64,000 nt of DNA. Source: Paramecium pentaurelia (taxonomy: Eukaryota; Ciliophora; Oligohymenophorea; Peniculida; Parameciidae). This document shows, one piece after another, positions 1-9,734 of the stretch. A program made the translations under genes and the position numbers. Position 1 is the stretch's first letter, and every line of letters begins with the position of its first letter. The DNA lies in assembly GCA_905183005.1 (NCBI GenBank), contig CAJJDO010000091.1, positions 62,001 to 126,000 of the forward strand, in the 5' to 3' direction. The notes beneath the pieces are model-generated. The model saw nothing but the letters and a program-made list of their open reading frames with translations, had not been told where the DNA came from and did not search any database.

Positions 1-1
1 C

Positions 2-424
2 TATGCTAGACCATATTAGTATTCACCCACCCGTTCATACGTATCCCCATATTATACATCTACTCCACCAAGAGGTAAACTTGTTGGTTAAACAAATAAG
101 GAAATTCTTGGGTAGAAAGAATTCCTGTTGAATAGAGATATACAGAGTATGTACCAGAACAAAGAATTGAATATAAACCAGTAGAGAGAAGATATACAGA
201 CTATGTAGAAAGTAAGAAATCATTGAAATAATTAAGTCGAACATTACAGAGATTATGTACCAGTTCCAAGACTAGAAAGAAGAGTCGAATATGTGCCTAT
301 TGAAAGATATGATGAAGCAGTTGACTATGTTCCAGTTGAGAGATCCAGTGTTGTTCGCTAACCATTAGCAAATTCATTAGCCTATAGTAGATATTCCAGA
401 TATCCATCCAGATATTATTATTGA
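2..424 (+). CDS. Alveolin-like cortical cytoskeleton protein, 5' partial
   Basis: The reading frame is already open at the window edge and ends at TGA 422-424. Two introns are inferred, 75-100 (26 nt) and 212-236 (25 nt); both are needed to keep one frame. The visible part begins Tyr/Pro/Ser-rich and then has repeating charged Val/Pro/Tyr blocks such as RRYTDYVE, RDYVPVPRLERR, EYVPIERY and DYVPVERSS, ending in a Tyr/Arg/Ser-rich tail. Short YVPxER-type repeats are typical of alveolin/IMC-family proteins that line the membrane skeleton under the alveoli of ciliates and other alveolates. The family call rests on repeat style only; it could be another Tyr/Pro-rich structural protein. The N-terminus lies outside the window. 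Confidence 0.55.
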
Positions 425-801
425 TTATTATAATCATTATTAATTACACATTCATTGTGAAGAAGAGTAAAGAAGACTTAGATTGTTTCTGTTCAATTTT
501 TATTAGTTTTTAATGGAAAATTAATTATACATTCAATAGAACTTATCTAAATTTTGCTAATCTTCTACTATATACAATATATTTATTGTATAGAGAAGAA
601 TTATAATGGTTCTTTTATTGTAATTAATAAATTTCAAATGACTAAACATATTAAATAATATATATATATATATATATATATTATACTTATCTATTAATTA
701 TATGTTTTTCTTATTCTTTTTTCAATCTATATGAATGATGAGATTAAATATAATTAAAATTTACATAAAAACTAAAAGATGACCTTTAATTTAATTATTA
801 A
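425..801. other. Intergenic spacer, no gene seen
   Basis: AT-rich spacer between two plus-strand genes. It holds the 3' flank of the alveolin-like gene and a (TA)n run of about 12 units near 658-681. An ATG at 779 opens only nine codons before TGA and is not taken as a gene start. Confidence 0.6.
658..681. repeat. (TA)n microsatellite
   Basis: Uninterrupted alternating TA of about 24 bp in an intergenic spacer. Runs of this kind are common in AT-rich genomes and no function is implied. Confidence 0.8.
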
Positions 802-2364
802 ATGAAAAAAAACAATTAATCTACAATTACAGATATTCATTTTGAGAAACTCTAACGACCAGATTTATTGTATACAAGAAATCAACAAAATACTCAATAA
901 TGCATACAATTATTATTAAAAGATCCAACCATACGATTAGAATAAGAAAATGAGAAACTAGGTTAATTGTTGAGAGGACATGAATTCTTTAGAACTTCTG
1001 ATAATGAATTTTTAATAGAGTGTTGTTAAGTAAGTCTATTTAATCATATGATAGTTAATGAGATTTGAATAGTTCCAAAAAAATTAAGTGATATTCTCAA
1101 AAAATTAATTAGATTAAAATAAACTGATAATCATTTTATCAGGTGATGTAGTTTTGAATAAGGGAAATTAAGAAATGATTCATCTTAAACATTGTGGATC
1201 TAATCTTCTTCTTTTTGGAAGTGAATGCTATTCTGATATGTATACATTCATGATTTTAGATCAGATTGGAATGTTACATCTAAAACTGCCTGTAAAGTAG
1301 CAGCAATTTCAAAACATGATTTTAGAGTGAATCTAATGACTTTTGAAGTTAGTCGTATTACAAAGGAAATCTCTTAATTGTATGCCTTTCCAATTTTCAA
1401 GAATGTTCCTTATGCTTAAGTACGAAAATTCTATGCTAATTCAATGTCATAAACATTTTAATGTTTAGATATAGTTTATTTATAAGAGTAAATGATCAAA
1501 TAAATTTATTTGGTTATAAAAGGGATATTTGAATTAAGGGAATTAGAAAAAGGTATTGCAAAAGCTGTTCATATATTTACTTAAGGATAATTGATTGGAG
1601 AAAATGAATTAAATAATACAACATCACTTTGTAATGGTACAGCCTTTTGTATTAGTGAAGAAGGATAATTACTTATTTTTGATTATGATTATTTCAAAGA
1701 TAAAGTATTACCTTAAATTGAAGAGAATATACCAATTAAATAAAAGACATAAATTACAAGAAATGATAAATTTTTCAATAATAAGGTATCTTTAACTGGA
1801 GAAATCATTTCTAAAAAACATCTTTCAAGACATTATAATTTTAAGAAAAGTAATGAAGATATTGATGAATAATAGAAATAAACAATTATATAAAAAAATA
1901 AAATAAGATCAACTCATTCAATTAATTCAATTAATTCAATTCACTAATCAAACAATTCAGAAGAATTAAATGAATCATAAATTAATAATCTAAATAATAA
2001 TCTTAACACTTCTTAGGTTAAACAATCTATTAAATAAAATCGTCTAAGAATGAAACAAAGAAATACTCAAAAATCTATTCATTTTTCTAATGAATAAATT
2101 AGATCATAAATCATTAATAGTCCTGTACATTCTACTGTAAATAAAATAAGTTCATAGTAATTAAGTCTATAAAAATTGAAAGAAGATGTTACTATCAAAA
2201 AATCATAACAATAAATGAATTTGAGGATGCCTTTAAAAAATGAATTACTTAATAAATTTTTAAATAGAAAAGAAGAATATGGAGACATAGTATCTAAAAA
2301 TAGAATGAGAAGAACTCTCTCATAAACTACGAATGTGAAAAAAACTGTATAAATAAACAAATGA
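802..2364 (+). CDS. Cyclic-nucleotide-binding-domain protein
   Basis: 505 residues after removing introns 1030-1054 (25 nt) and 1240-1259 (20 nt). Start chosen at 802 because an upstream ATG at 779 hits TGA at once. Residues about 70-150 read as the first half of a cyclic-nucleotide-binding fold: FFRTSDNEFLIECCQ, then QVIFSKNQ, then KLIIILSGDVVLNKG, which matches the hydrophobic strand plus Gly turn of CNB domains. A second CNB-like segment follows (QIYLVIKGIFELREL, GQLIGENEL). The C-terminal 200 residues are Asn/Ser/Gln/Lys-rich and look disordered, with a short Ser-Ile-Asn repeat. There is no kinase domain and no transmembrane segment, so this is not a channel or a PKG. It may be a PKA-regulatory-like or stand-alone cNMP sensor; ligand binding is not shown. 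Its stop lies 28 nt before the opposing tRNA gene. Confidence 0.7.
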
Positions 2365-2384
2365 GATATAAATTAATTTAAATT

Positions 2385-2391
2385 AAAAAAA
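2385..2391 (-). terminator. RNA polymerase III T-run after tRNA-Ile
   Basis: On the minus strand a run of seven T residues begins one base after the tRNA 3' end, the usual Pol III termination signal. Confidence 0.75.
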
Positions 2392-2392
2392 T

Positions 2393-2465
2393 GGTCTCGG
2401 AGGGGATCGAACCCTCGACCGTCAGCTTATTAGACTGACGCTCTAACCAACTGAGCTACGAGACC
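2393..2465 (-). tRNA. tRNA-Ile (anticodon AAU)
   Basis: 73 nt, no intron. The minus strand folds as a standard cloverleaf: a 7-bp acceptor stem (GGTCTCG with CGAGACC), a D arm GCTC...GAGC, an anticodon stem TCAGT/GCTGA with loop CTAATAA giving anticodon AAT, a 5-nt variable loop and a T arm GAGGG-TTCGATC-CCCTC. Internal A box (TAGCTCAGTTGG) and B box (GGTTCGATCC) are intact. CCA is not encoded, as usual in eukaryotes. AAU would be edited to inosine at position 34 to read AUU and AUC. The gene lies antiparallel between two plus-strand protein genes. Confidence 0.97.
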
Positions 2466-2533
2466 TGTGTTGAGATTGTTATATATATTTTTAATAAATA
2501 TATGTAGGTAAAAATAAATTTCTTAAATTATAG

Positions 2534-3753
2534 ATGGAATTAGAAGGCAACACAAAATTTAATGAGTATGAAGAGAAAATTAGAAATCATTAAGCTAATG
2601 GTCATAATTACCAATAAGATAAATTACATTAGAAAAAAGAATCAGACGCTTAATTCTTAATTGCTTAAAATCCTCTGTTAATGAGAAATCTATTAATCAT
2701 TATAGATACAACAAAATCATCTAAAGTAAGTGATTTTAAACCAAGTCGTTTGGCAGTGGCTTTACAATTTTTACCTGTAAAAAAACACAATAAATATGTA
2801 ATTAGGCATTTATCGAATAATTTCTAGAGTGCAATCCTTTGTCTTAAATAGGTATAGCAGTTGCTGAAGAATATAAATGCAAAACAATTTTAGATTTTAC
2901 TTCATCTTGTGTAAATATAAAATAATATTTGTCAACAATCCATTCAATAAATGAAGCTGGATTTTCAATGGCAGCCTGTTTATAAGTATCAATGAATATC
3001 ATAATAATTTAGACTGCTTTACATGTTTTTTCAACTACATAATTGCATGCCTAATCAAGTATTTTGTTTGTGACTACATCGACATATTCAGATGATAAAC
3101 TTGATTTAAATGAATGGAGTGAGAAGTGTGAATCTGCTGCTATTCAAATAAATGTGATCTCTTTTGCAGGAGCTATACATCAATTAATTAAAATAACATA
3201 AGCAACTGATGGATAATATTTGTGTCCCATTAATGAATTTCAATTTAGCTAAGAAATTTAGGTATATCAATTGGTTTATATATAAGAAATTCATTTCACC
3301 ATAAGAATCAAAAAATCATAAAATGATTACATAATTGGTAAAGATTGGATTCCCATAAAAATTAATAGTAAGTTAACCCACTTTATGTTAATGTCATTTA
3401 GAAATAGTGTAATTTTAATAACAATAATATATAATAGATACAATTTTTATAAATGTCCAGTTTGTTATAGTAAGGTTTGTTCTCCACCACTTTTATGTCC
3501 AATCTGTTCAACTTGGGTAGTTCTACCTCATTAGATACTTAGAAGTGATGGTTTCAATACTTTAGCTGTGTTTGAAATTATAAATGATGGTTTAGATCAT
3601 ATATGTTATGGATGTTTAGAATCAACTACTGTTATTCATTCTACATGTGAGAGATGCAAAAACTTTTTCTGTTTGTAATACTTTATATTATATTTTAGAG
3701 ATTGTGATATTTTAATCCATTCTAAATTTAAGGTATGTCCAGGCTGTGCTTGA
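2534..3753 (+). CDS. SSL1: TFIIH core subunit p44/Ssl1
   Basis: 361 residues with five introns: 2777-2805, 2986-3012, 3262-3286, 3409-3437 and 3675-3698. The order matches p44/Ssl1: a vWA-like domain beginning LLIIIDTTKSS, with KPSRLAVALQFL, then NPLSQIGIAVAEEYKC, then SSILFVTTSTYSD and INVISFAGAIHQL. This is followed by the C-terminal zinc-binding part with YKCPVCYSKVC, LLCPICSTWVVLP, ICYGCLES, CERCKNFFC, DCDILIH and VCPGCA at the stop. p44 is the regulatory partner of the XPD helicase in TFIIH, used in transcription initiation and nucleotide excision repair. A GTAAG...AG stretch at 2726-2745 looks like an intron but encodes the conserved KPSRL region and is kept as exon. Confidence 0.93.
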
Positions 3754-3853
3754 TTATGTTGATGCTAAATATAAATTTAAATAATAAAATTATCTTAAAT
3801 ATTCTGGGTATATTTTAATGGATAATTGATACATACAATTAAATTTTAATAAA

Positions 3854-4731
3854 ATGTTAACCAACTATACCTATTTTAGAATGCCAACCTATGAAAATAG
3901 GTAACCTTACATTATTAATACAAAAAACAAAAAAAATAAGTCTGTACCATTGCCTAAAACTCCTAGGAGAGAATATTCCTAAATATCTAGCAGATTTCAA
4001 AAAATCAAATTTTTGGGAAAAGGCAAATATAGTGATGTTTATATGGCAGTGTAATAATTATTAAGGATTTTTATAGTGATAGGATAACCAATTGTATATT
4101 TGCAATCAAAATAATAAAGAAGTCAATCATAAATTAATTTAATCTCTAGAATTTGTTAACTTAAGAGATAAAAATATTATCATAAATGAGTCATCCAAAT
4201 ATTATGAAATTTTATGGAGTGATTAGTGATGATAAAGAATTGGCTATTATTTTAGAGTGTTGTGAATCTTCATTATACAAACTTTATGATAAATTAGATT
4301 AAATAAATGAAGAGTAAAAATTATAAATAATTTTTGAAATACTTTAAGCATTTTCGTATTTACATGATAAAAGTATTCTTCATAGAGATGTGAAACCTGA
4401 AAATATCATGATGATTTAGAATCATATAAAAGTGGGAGACTTTGGTTTAGCAATTAAATTGAAAATAAAAGAAAAAATGAAATCTATTTGTGGAACTCCA
4501 TAATATATGGCACCAGAAGTATTTAAAGGATTAGAATATGATATTAAAGCTGATTGTTATAGTTTAGGTGTAATTATAGAGGAATTAAAATGTAAAAGTA
4601 ATGAAATTAGAAATATGGTTCATATATTTAAATAAAATGATTGTAATCTAAGGGGAAATGTTAAGGATTTTTTGTAATTAAAAATATTTTCGAAAGTGAA
4701 ATAAATTCTTTCATAAACTATATTTAAATGA
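3854..4731 (+). CDS. Small Ser/Thr protein kinase
   Basis: 283 residues from ATG 3854 (an in-frame ATG at 3881 is an alternative) with one intron, 4051-4076. Kinase motifs appear in order: Gly-rich loop FLGKGKYSDVY, ATP lysine in FAIKIIKKS, alphaC Glu in QEIKIL, catalytic loop HRDVKPENIMM, magnesium motif GDFGLA, activation segment CGTPQYMAPEVF, and DCYSLGVIIEEL of helix F. All catalytic residues are present. The C-lobe is unusually short: only about 45 residues follow helix F, where most kinases have about 80 or more. The gene sits just ahead of tyrosyl-tRNA synthetase, 25 nt from its start codon. Subfamily is uncertain: the start resembles Aurora/PLK-like kinases. Confidence 0.85.
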
Positions 4732-4756
4732 TTTTAATTAGTTAATTTAATTATTT

Positions 4757-6041
4757 ATGTTTGCTACAATTGATCCATTAACAGGAGGTTTGATTTGGGA
4801 AGTAGAAGGATAAAAAGAGAAAGAATAGAAGGAAAAAAACAAGGTGAAATATGTTGAAATAAAGGATGTTAATATCTAATTCAATCCTAGACCTAGTAGG
4901 TATTAATGAATATTAATTATTATAAGATTATCATTGGAAGAGAAGCTTAAATTATTAGAGCCAATAGGAGAAGAATTGATTAACAAAGATGAATTAATAA
5001 ATCTATTAAAAACAAAAACATTTCCTATTTGCTATGATGGATTTGAACCTAGTGGAAGAATGCATATTGCATAAGGATTACTTAGAGCATTAAATGTGAA
5101 TAGATTAGTTGATGCAGGATGTATATTCATTTTTTGGGTTGCTGATTGGTTTGCTTTACTTAATAATAAAATGGGAGGAGATCTAAATAAAATAAAGAAT
5201 GTTGGTAGATATTTCATTGAAGTTTGGAAAGCTGCAGGAATGAAAATGCATAACGTGTATAACTAAATAATAATATAAATATAGTAAATTCTTATGGGCT
5301 TCAGATGAAATCAATAAAAGACCTAATGATTATTGGTTAAGAGTATTAGATTTAGCTCGTAAATTTAATGTTTCAAGAATAAAAAGATGTGGATAAATTA
5401 TGGGTAGAAATGATGATGAATAAGATGATAAGATGGCTGTTGCTTAATTATTTTATCCATGTATGCAATGTAATGACATCTTCTTTTTAGAGGCTGATAT
5501 TTGTTAATTAGGTATGGATTAGAGGTATTAATTCTATTTATTTAATTTTAGAAAAGTTAATATGTTAGCAAGAGAATATGCTGATAAAGCATCAGATGCA
5601 TATAAACCAATTATTATGTCTCATCATATGATGATGGGTTTACTTGAAGGTTAAGTTAAGATGTCTAAATCTGATTTAAACTCAGCTATCTTTATGGAAG
5701 ACTCAGCAGAAGATGTTAAGAAAAAAATAAAGAATGCTTATTGTCCACCTTAAGTTATTAAAGATAATCCTGTTTTAGATTATACAAAAGAAATAATTTT
5801 TGGATGGAGAAATAAACTCTTAATTTAAAGAAAACCTGAAAATGGTGGAGATAAGGAATATACATCTTATGCTGAATTAGAATCAGACTTTATTTCAGGA
5901 GCTCTTCATCCAGGTGATTTGAAACCAGCTGTCACCTTAGTTCTCAATGAATTAATCTAGCCTGTTAGAGATCATTTTACCAAAGATCCTGAAGCAAGAG
6001 CTTTATTATAAGAGATTAGATCATATCAAGTCACAAAATGA
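4757..6041 (+). CDS. Tyrosyl-tRNA synthetase (cytosolic, archaeal/eukaryotic type)
   Basis: 400 residues with introns 4900-4926, 5257-5284 and 5525-5551. The class I signature region reads CYDGFEPSGRMHIAQG, with GRMHI standing for the HIGH motif. Next come FWVADWFALLNNKMGGDL, WASDEINKRPNDYW, IMSHHMMMGLLEGQVKMSKS (KMSKS motif) and LHPGDLKPAV. Length fits a catalytic plus anticodon-binding core with no EMAP-like C-terminal extension. It charges tRNA-Tyr with tyrosine in the cytosol. In an organism where TAA and TAG mean Gln, no tyrosine code change is implied. Very strong family match. Confidence 0.96.
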
Positions 6042-6078
6042 ATATTAAGTATTAAACATAAAGGGAAATGTACAATGA

Positions 6079-6945
6079 TCATTTTTTAGCCATCATCATT
6101 ACACTCTTGTATGTACTCTAACTACTACACCCTTTTGTTTTAAATTATCCATCAAATGCTAAAATATCCATTTGTTCTCTCTATTCTAAATCTTTTTTCA
6201 TATTTTGATACTTTTATAACAACCTTTATAATAATAATTATATTAATTACCTCTCCAAATCAATACTTCTATTTTTTCTTAATTCATCTTATCCTGCCTT
6301 TATTCTTTATTGTAATGCATTTAATTCATTTAAATGTCTCTATTCCAATTATTGTAATTGTGTTTTTATCTTCAAACTTCTCTATGTTGTATAAACCTTA
6401 AGCTCTTCTTCTTCCAACTAAACACGTTTATTCTGTATAGCATGTGCCTCTACATAACTATAAATTTAATGCAATATTTACTTTTTCTATTTTGCTAAAT
6501 GCTCTTCAATTTTCTTTAAATTTAATACTTCAGAAGATTCTTTAGGTTTATAAGGAGTAGATCTTTCAAGTTCCTCTTATAATTGCTTATATTCATTTTA
6601 CTAACGATTTTGTAATTCCATTTCTACTTACTTTGCCTCTTCATTGAAATTTAACATCTTGTTATCCCAAAACTAATTGAATTAATTATATTCTTCCATA
6701 TGAGCTCTTTCAGCTTAATCTTTTTGATTTTACCAATTTATTATTAATTCTTTCTTTTTTTTTGTTATAAGTTACTTCCTCAACTCAATAATTCTTTTCC
6801 TTGCATCTTCTGCCTCCATGTATTTCCCTTACTTTTCACAAGCATTTTAATGTTAAGTTAAAGTATTTATATAATCATCAACATCTTGAGCTGTTTGAAG
6901 ATTTGGTTCATTCTTCATAGGATCCAAAAAAGCAACGTTAGCCAT
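6079..6945 (-). CDS. Coiled-coil protein
   Basis: About 280 residues, rich in Glu, Gln, Lys and Leu in heptad-like order (for example KIEEHLAKQKK, ELNALQQRIKAGQDELRK), predicted to be almost entirely coiled coil after a short N-terminus MANVAFLDPMKNEPNL. A 24-nt intron (6458-6481 on the plus strand, GTAAAT...TATAG) is likely but cannot be proved by frame, because it is a multiple of three without TGA. The gene is convergent with tyrosyl-tRNA synthetase (38 nt apart) and divergent from the Aurora-like kinase. Size and composition resemble ciliary or basal-body coiled-coil proteins, but I do not recognise a named family. Confidence 0.75.
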
Positions 6946-7158
6946 TTTTAATATAATTTTATTTATGTGTCAATATTATGTTTATATAATTTAAACATAA
7001 TTCCTAATTTTATATAGTATTCATAAACAATAATCCTATGTATATCAATTCTAATTATTAAAATAATCAAATCTATGAGATAAGTGATTAAGGTTGAAAT
7101 TTATTATTACATAAATTAATCAAATATTTTTAATTGAGATTGTAACGATAATATTGTT

Positions 7159-8372
7159 ATGAATTCTTTAATTTAATAACATCGATCATCATCGAGTAGA
7201 CACCGTAATTTTTTGAATATCACAACATCCCAACAACAACTAAGGATGCAATCTCCACTTACCTAAATTGAAAATAGTTAAATCAATTAAAAAGATCTCA
7301 TTCACAAATTAGTTTAAACATTAAGATTATAACCAACTTAAAGAAACAAAGAAAATAAAAATAGACAATAAAAAGCAAGATCCTAATTAAATTCTGGTTA
7401 AAAATAAAGAGTCCTTGAAGATAGACTTTATAAATTAGAAACTGCCAATTCTCCAACTTTAGGTTCTTAAAATAGAAGATTATTTAACTAAACATTACCA
7501 CTTATAGCCTAACCTAGATATAAGAATTTTAAAATAATGCAATTTTTGGGTAAAGGGCGTTATAGCAATGTTCACTTAGCAATTGATGAAAATACTAATT
7601 ATCATGTGGCTTTAAAAATAATGAAGAAGGCTTAAATTTAATCAATGTCCTAATCTATTGCCCAAGAAATTAAAATTTAATATTTACTAAATCATCCAAA
7701 TATTGTTAAATTATATACATTTTTTCAAAATGGTATTAAATTTATATTAATATTTTAGCTGATGAAATAGTTCTTGTTTTGGAATACTGTCCCAATGGAT
7801 AAATACATAAAATACTCAAGGGTTTGCCTGAATGCAGCTTTCCAGAAAAATTAGCCTCCTCCTACATTCGTTAAATCCTAAGTGCTTTGATTTATTTACA
7901 CAGAAATGGCATCATTCATAGAGACTTAAAACCAGAGAATATATTCTTATGTTATGTATATATCCTATTTTTAATATAGAATCAAATTAAAATTGCTGAT
8001 TTCACATATTCAGTATATTCACCTGAAGATTAAAGATAAACCTAATGTGGATCTTTAGCTTATTTATCTCCTGAGATAATAAGAGGTGAGAATTATGATA
8101 AGAGTACTGATATGTGGTCTCTTGGAGTATTAGCTTATGAATTATGTTGTGGGGAAACACCCTGGGAAGATTTAAGATAGGATGAAATGTAATAAATGAT
8201 ATAAGATGGAATTATTAATATGCCTGATTCATTTTCTTGTGAACTTAAGGATTTTATTAGCAAATTAGTTACATCTGATTCGAAAAGTAGAATGACAGCA
8301 AAATAGGCAATGACTCATCCTTGGGTTTAATAATAGGAAGAATAGTTAACTTAATATGAATTTAAACTTTGA
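7159..8372 (+). CDS. Aurora-like kinase with altered DFG motif
   Basis: 387 residues with introns 7733-7758 and 7956-7979. Start at 7159 is the first ATG after an in-frame TGA. After a Ser/Asn/Gln-rich N-terminus of about 125 residues the kinase domain shows FLGKGRYSNVHLAI, HVALKIMKK, QEIKI, HPNIVKLY, VLEYCPNGQI, HRDLKPENIFL, then ADFTYSVYSPED in place of ADFGWSVHAP, CGSLAYLSPEII, DMWSLGVLAYELCCGETPW and MTHPWV near the end. The surrounding pattern is Aurora-type (mitotic or cilium-linked kinases). The glycine of DFG is threonine; the magnesium-binding Asp, the HRD Asp and the ATP lysine are kept, so activity is possible but altered. It could be a pseudokinase; sequence alone does not decide. 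Confidence 0.88.
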
Positions 8373-8494
8373 ATTATTCAAAAATTGATAGAATTACATT
8401 CATGTTTCAATTTAATAAAATGAGTATCACTTTTTTATGACTTTTAAATTATTCATTTTTTTAATAAAAATTAATAAAATTATAAAAAATAAAG

Positions 8495-9419
8495 ATGGAA
8501 ATTATTAATATTATAGAATTAATAGCTGAATCAGGAAACAGAGGCAAAGAATTATTGATAGACTCTTTTGTTCTTGGAATAGCATGGGGTAGAAAGTAAG
8601 AAAGAAACCCTATTTAGAATGATTAATACAATACAAGAGATTAAATAAGCTACATAATACTTATACCAATTAAATTAAGAAGTTGAACTCTCATAAAAGT
8701 CTCCATTCTAAAAATTAGATTTGTTTCAATAGTTTCTTATAGATGAAGTAAATAGTTTATTTTTTAATTAGAATTTTCAATTATTTCCAGATGAGAATGC
8801 AAATAAAAAAAAATAATTTAAAGGAGAAATTAAGTAAAATCCTGAAATAAACTAAAAATAAGAGGTAGATGTTAATAAATTAGAATTAAATTAATCAATT
8901 TGTGGAATTTGTAAATTCTACATCAATGATTTAGAGGATGAAAAATGCAAAATTAATAAATGTGGACATGAATTTCATAATTTATGTCTTTACTAAAAAA
9001 TTGATTAATAAAATTTACAAACATGTTACATTTGTTAAATTTAGTTAGAACCCAACATTAAAACATAAATATTAAAAAAAATTTCTACTTCATTTAAATC
9101 TTGTTGTCCTAATCCAGAGTGTGATGAAGAATTCATTTATTTTGGATAATTAAAATATATGTGTAAAAAATGTAATATAGTATGTTGTTTGAAATGTAAA
9201 TAAGTTGAACATGATGATTAATGTAAAGTTGGGATTGACTATATTGATATGAAACAAGGATAGAAATTCAAGTTTTGTTTTCATTGTCTTTAATCAACAG
9301 TATTAAATTTTTATGAAAACAGTACTCATTAATGCTAATATCAAGATAAAAATCAATTTAAAAGATCACAAAAAATTTTTAATTTTGTTTAACATATATG
9401 GCATAAAGTAAAAAAGTGA
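8495..9419 (+). CDS. RING/IBR zinc-finger protein (RBR-like E3 candidate)
   Basis: 300 residues with one intron, 8596-8617. The first 130 residues are helical and Gln/Asn-rich. From about residue 135 there is a RING-type set: CGICKFYI, then CKINKCGHEFHNLC, then CYIC. An IBR-like set follows: SCCPNPECDEEF, YMCKKCNIVCCLKCK and DDQC. A last partial pair, FCFHCLQS plus HQC, may be a degenerate RING2. The order RING-IBR-(RING2) suggests an RBR ubiquitin ligase, in which the RING2 Cys forms a thioester; whether RING2 is functional here is not clear. It ends WHKVKK before TGA. Confidence 0.8.
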
Positions 9420-9734
9420 TTATTTATATATATATATTCATGTTTGCTTTAAAGAAATTCATATTATTATCATTCAATAGAAATATAATTAATTTTTTCT
9501 TATTATGGATATCTTGTTTATTCATTTTATTCTTGATTAAATTATTAATTTAATTCTCTTTTAATTAACATAGATAATTATCAAATTAAATAATATTATA
9601 AATAAATTAATTTGATGAGAATTAGTATTTTCAGAGATTTTTAATAATGTTAATGGTTTAGAATTTGATAATAGGGGAGTGATAAATGAGTTTAATAATT
9701 AAATAAAAAATTAAATTTATAATAAAGTATTTTA
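9420..9734. other. Intergenic spacer, no gene seen
   Basis: AT-rich spacer with frequent TGA in all frames; no conserved motif or RNA gene recognised. Confidence 0.6.

Noticed and set aside
2079..2360. Minus-strand ORF opposite the CNB-domain gene
   Set aside because: Shadow of the Asn/Ser/Gln-rich plus-strand coding sequence; composition is reverse-complement bias.
2726..2745. GTAAG...CAAG 20-nt intron in the TFIIH p44 gene
   Set aside because: The sequence encodes the conserved region ending in KPSRL and the frame and homology need it as exon.
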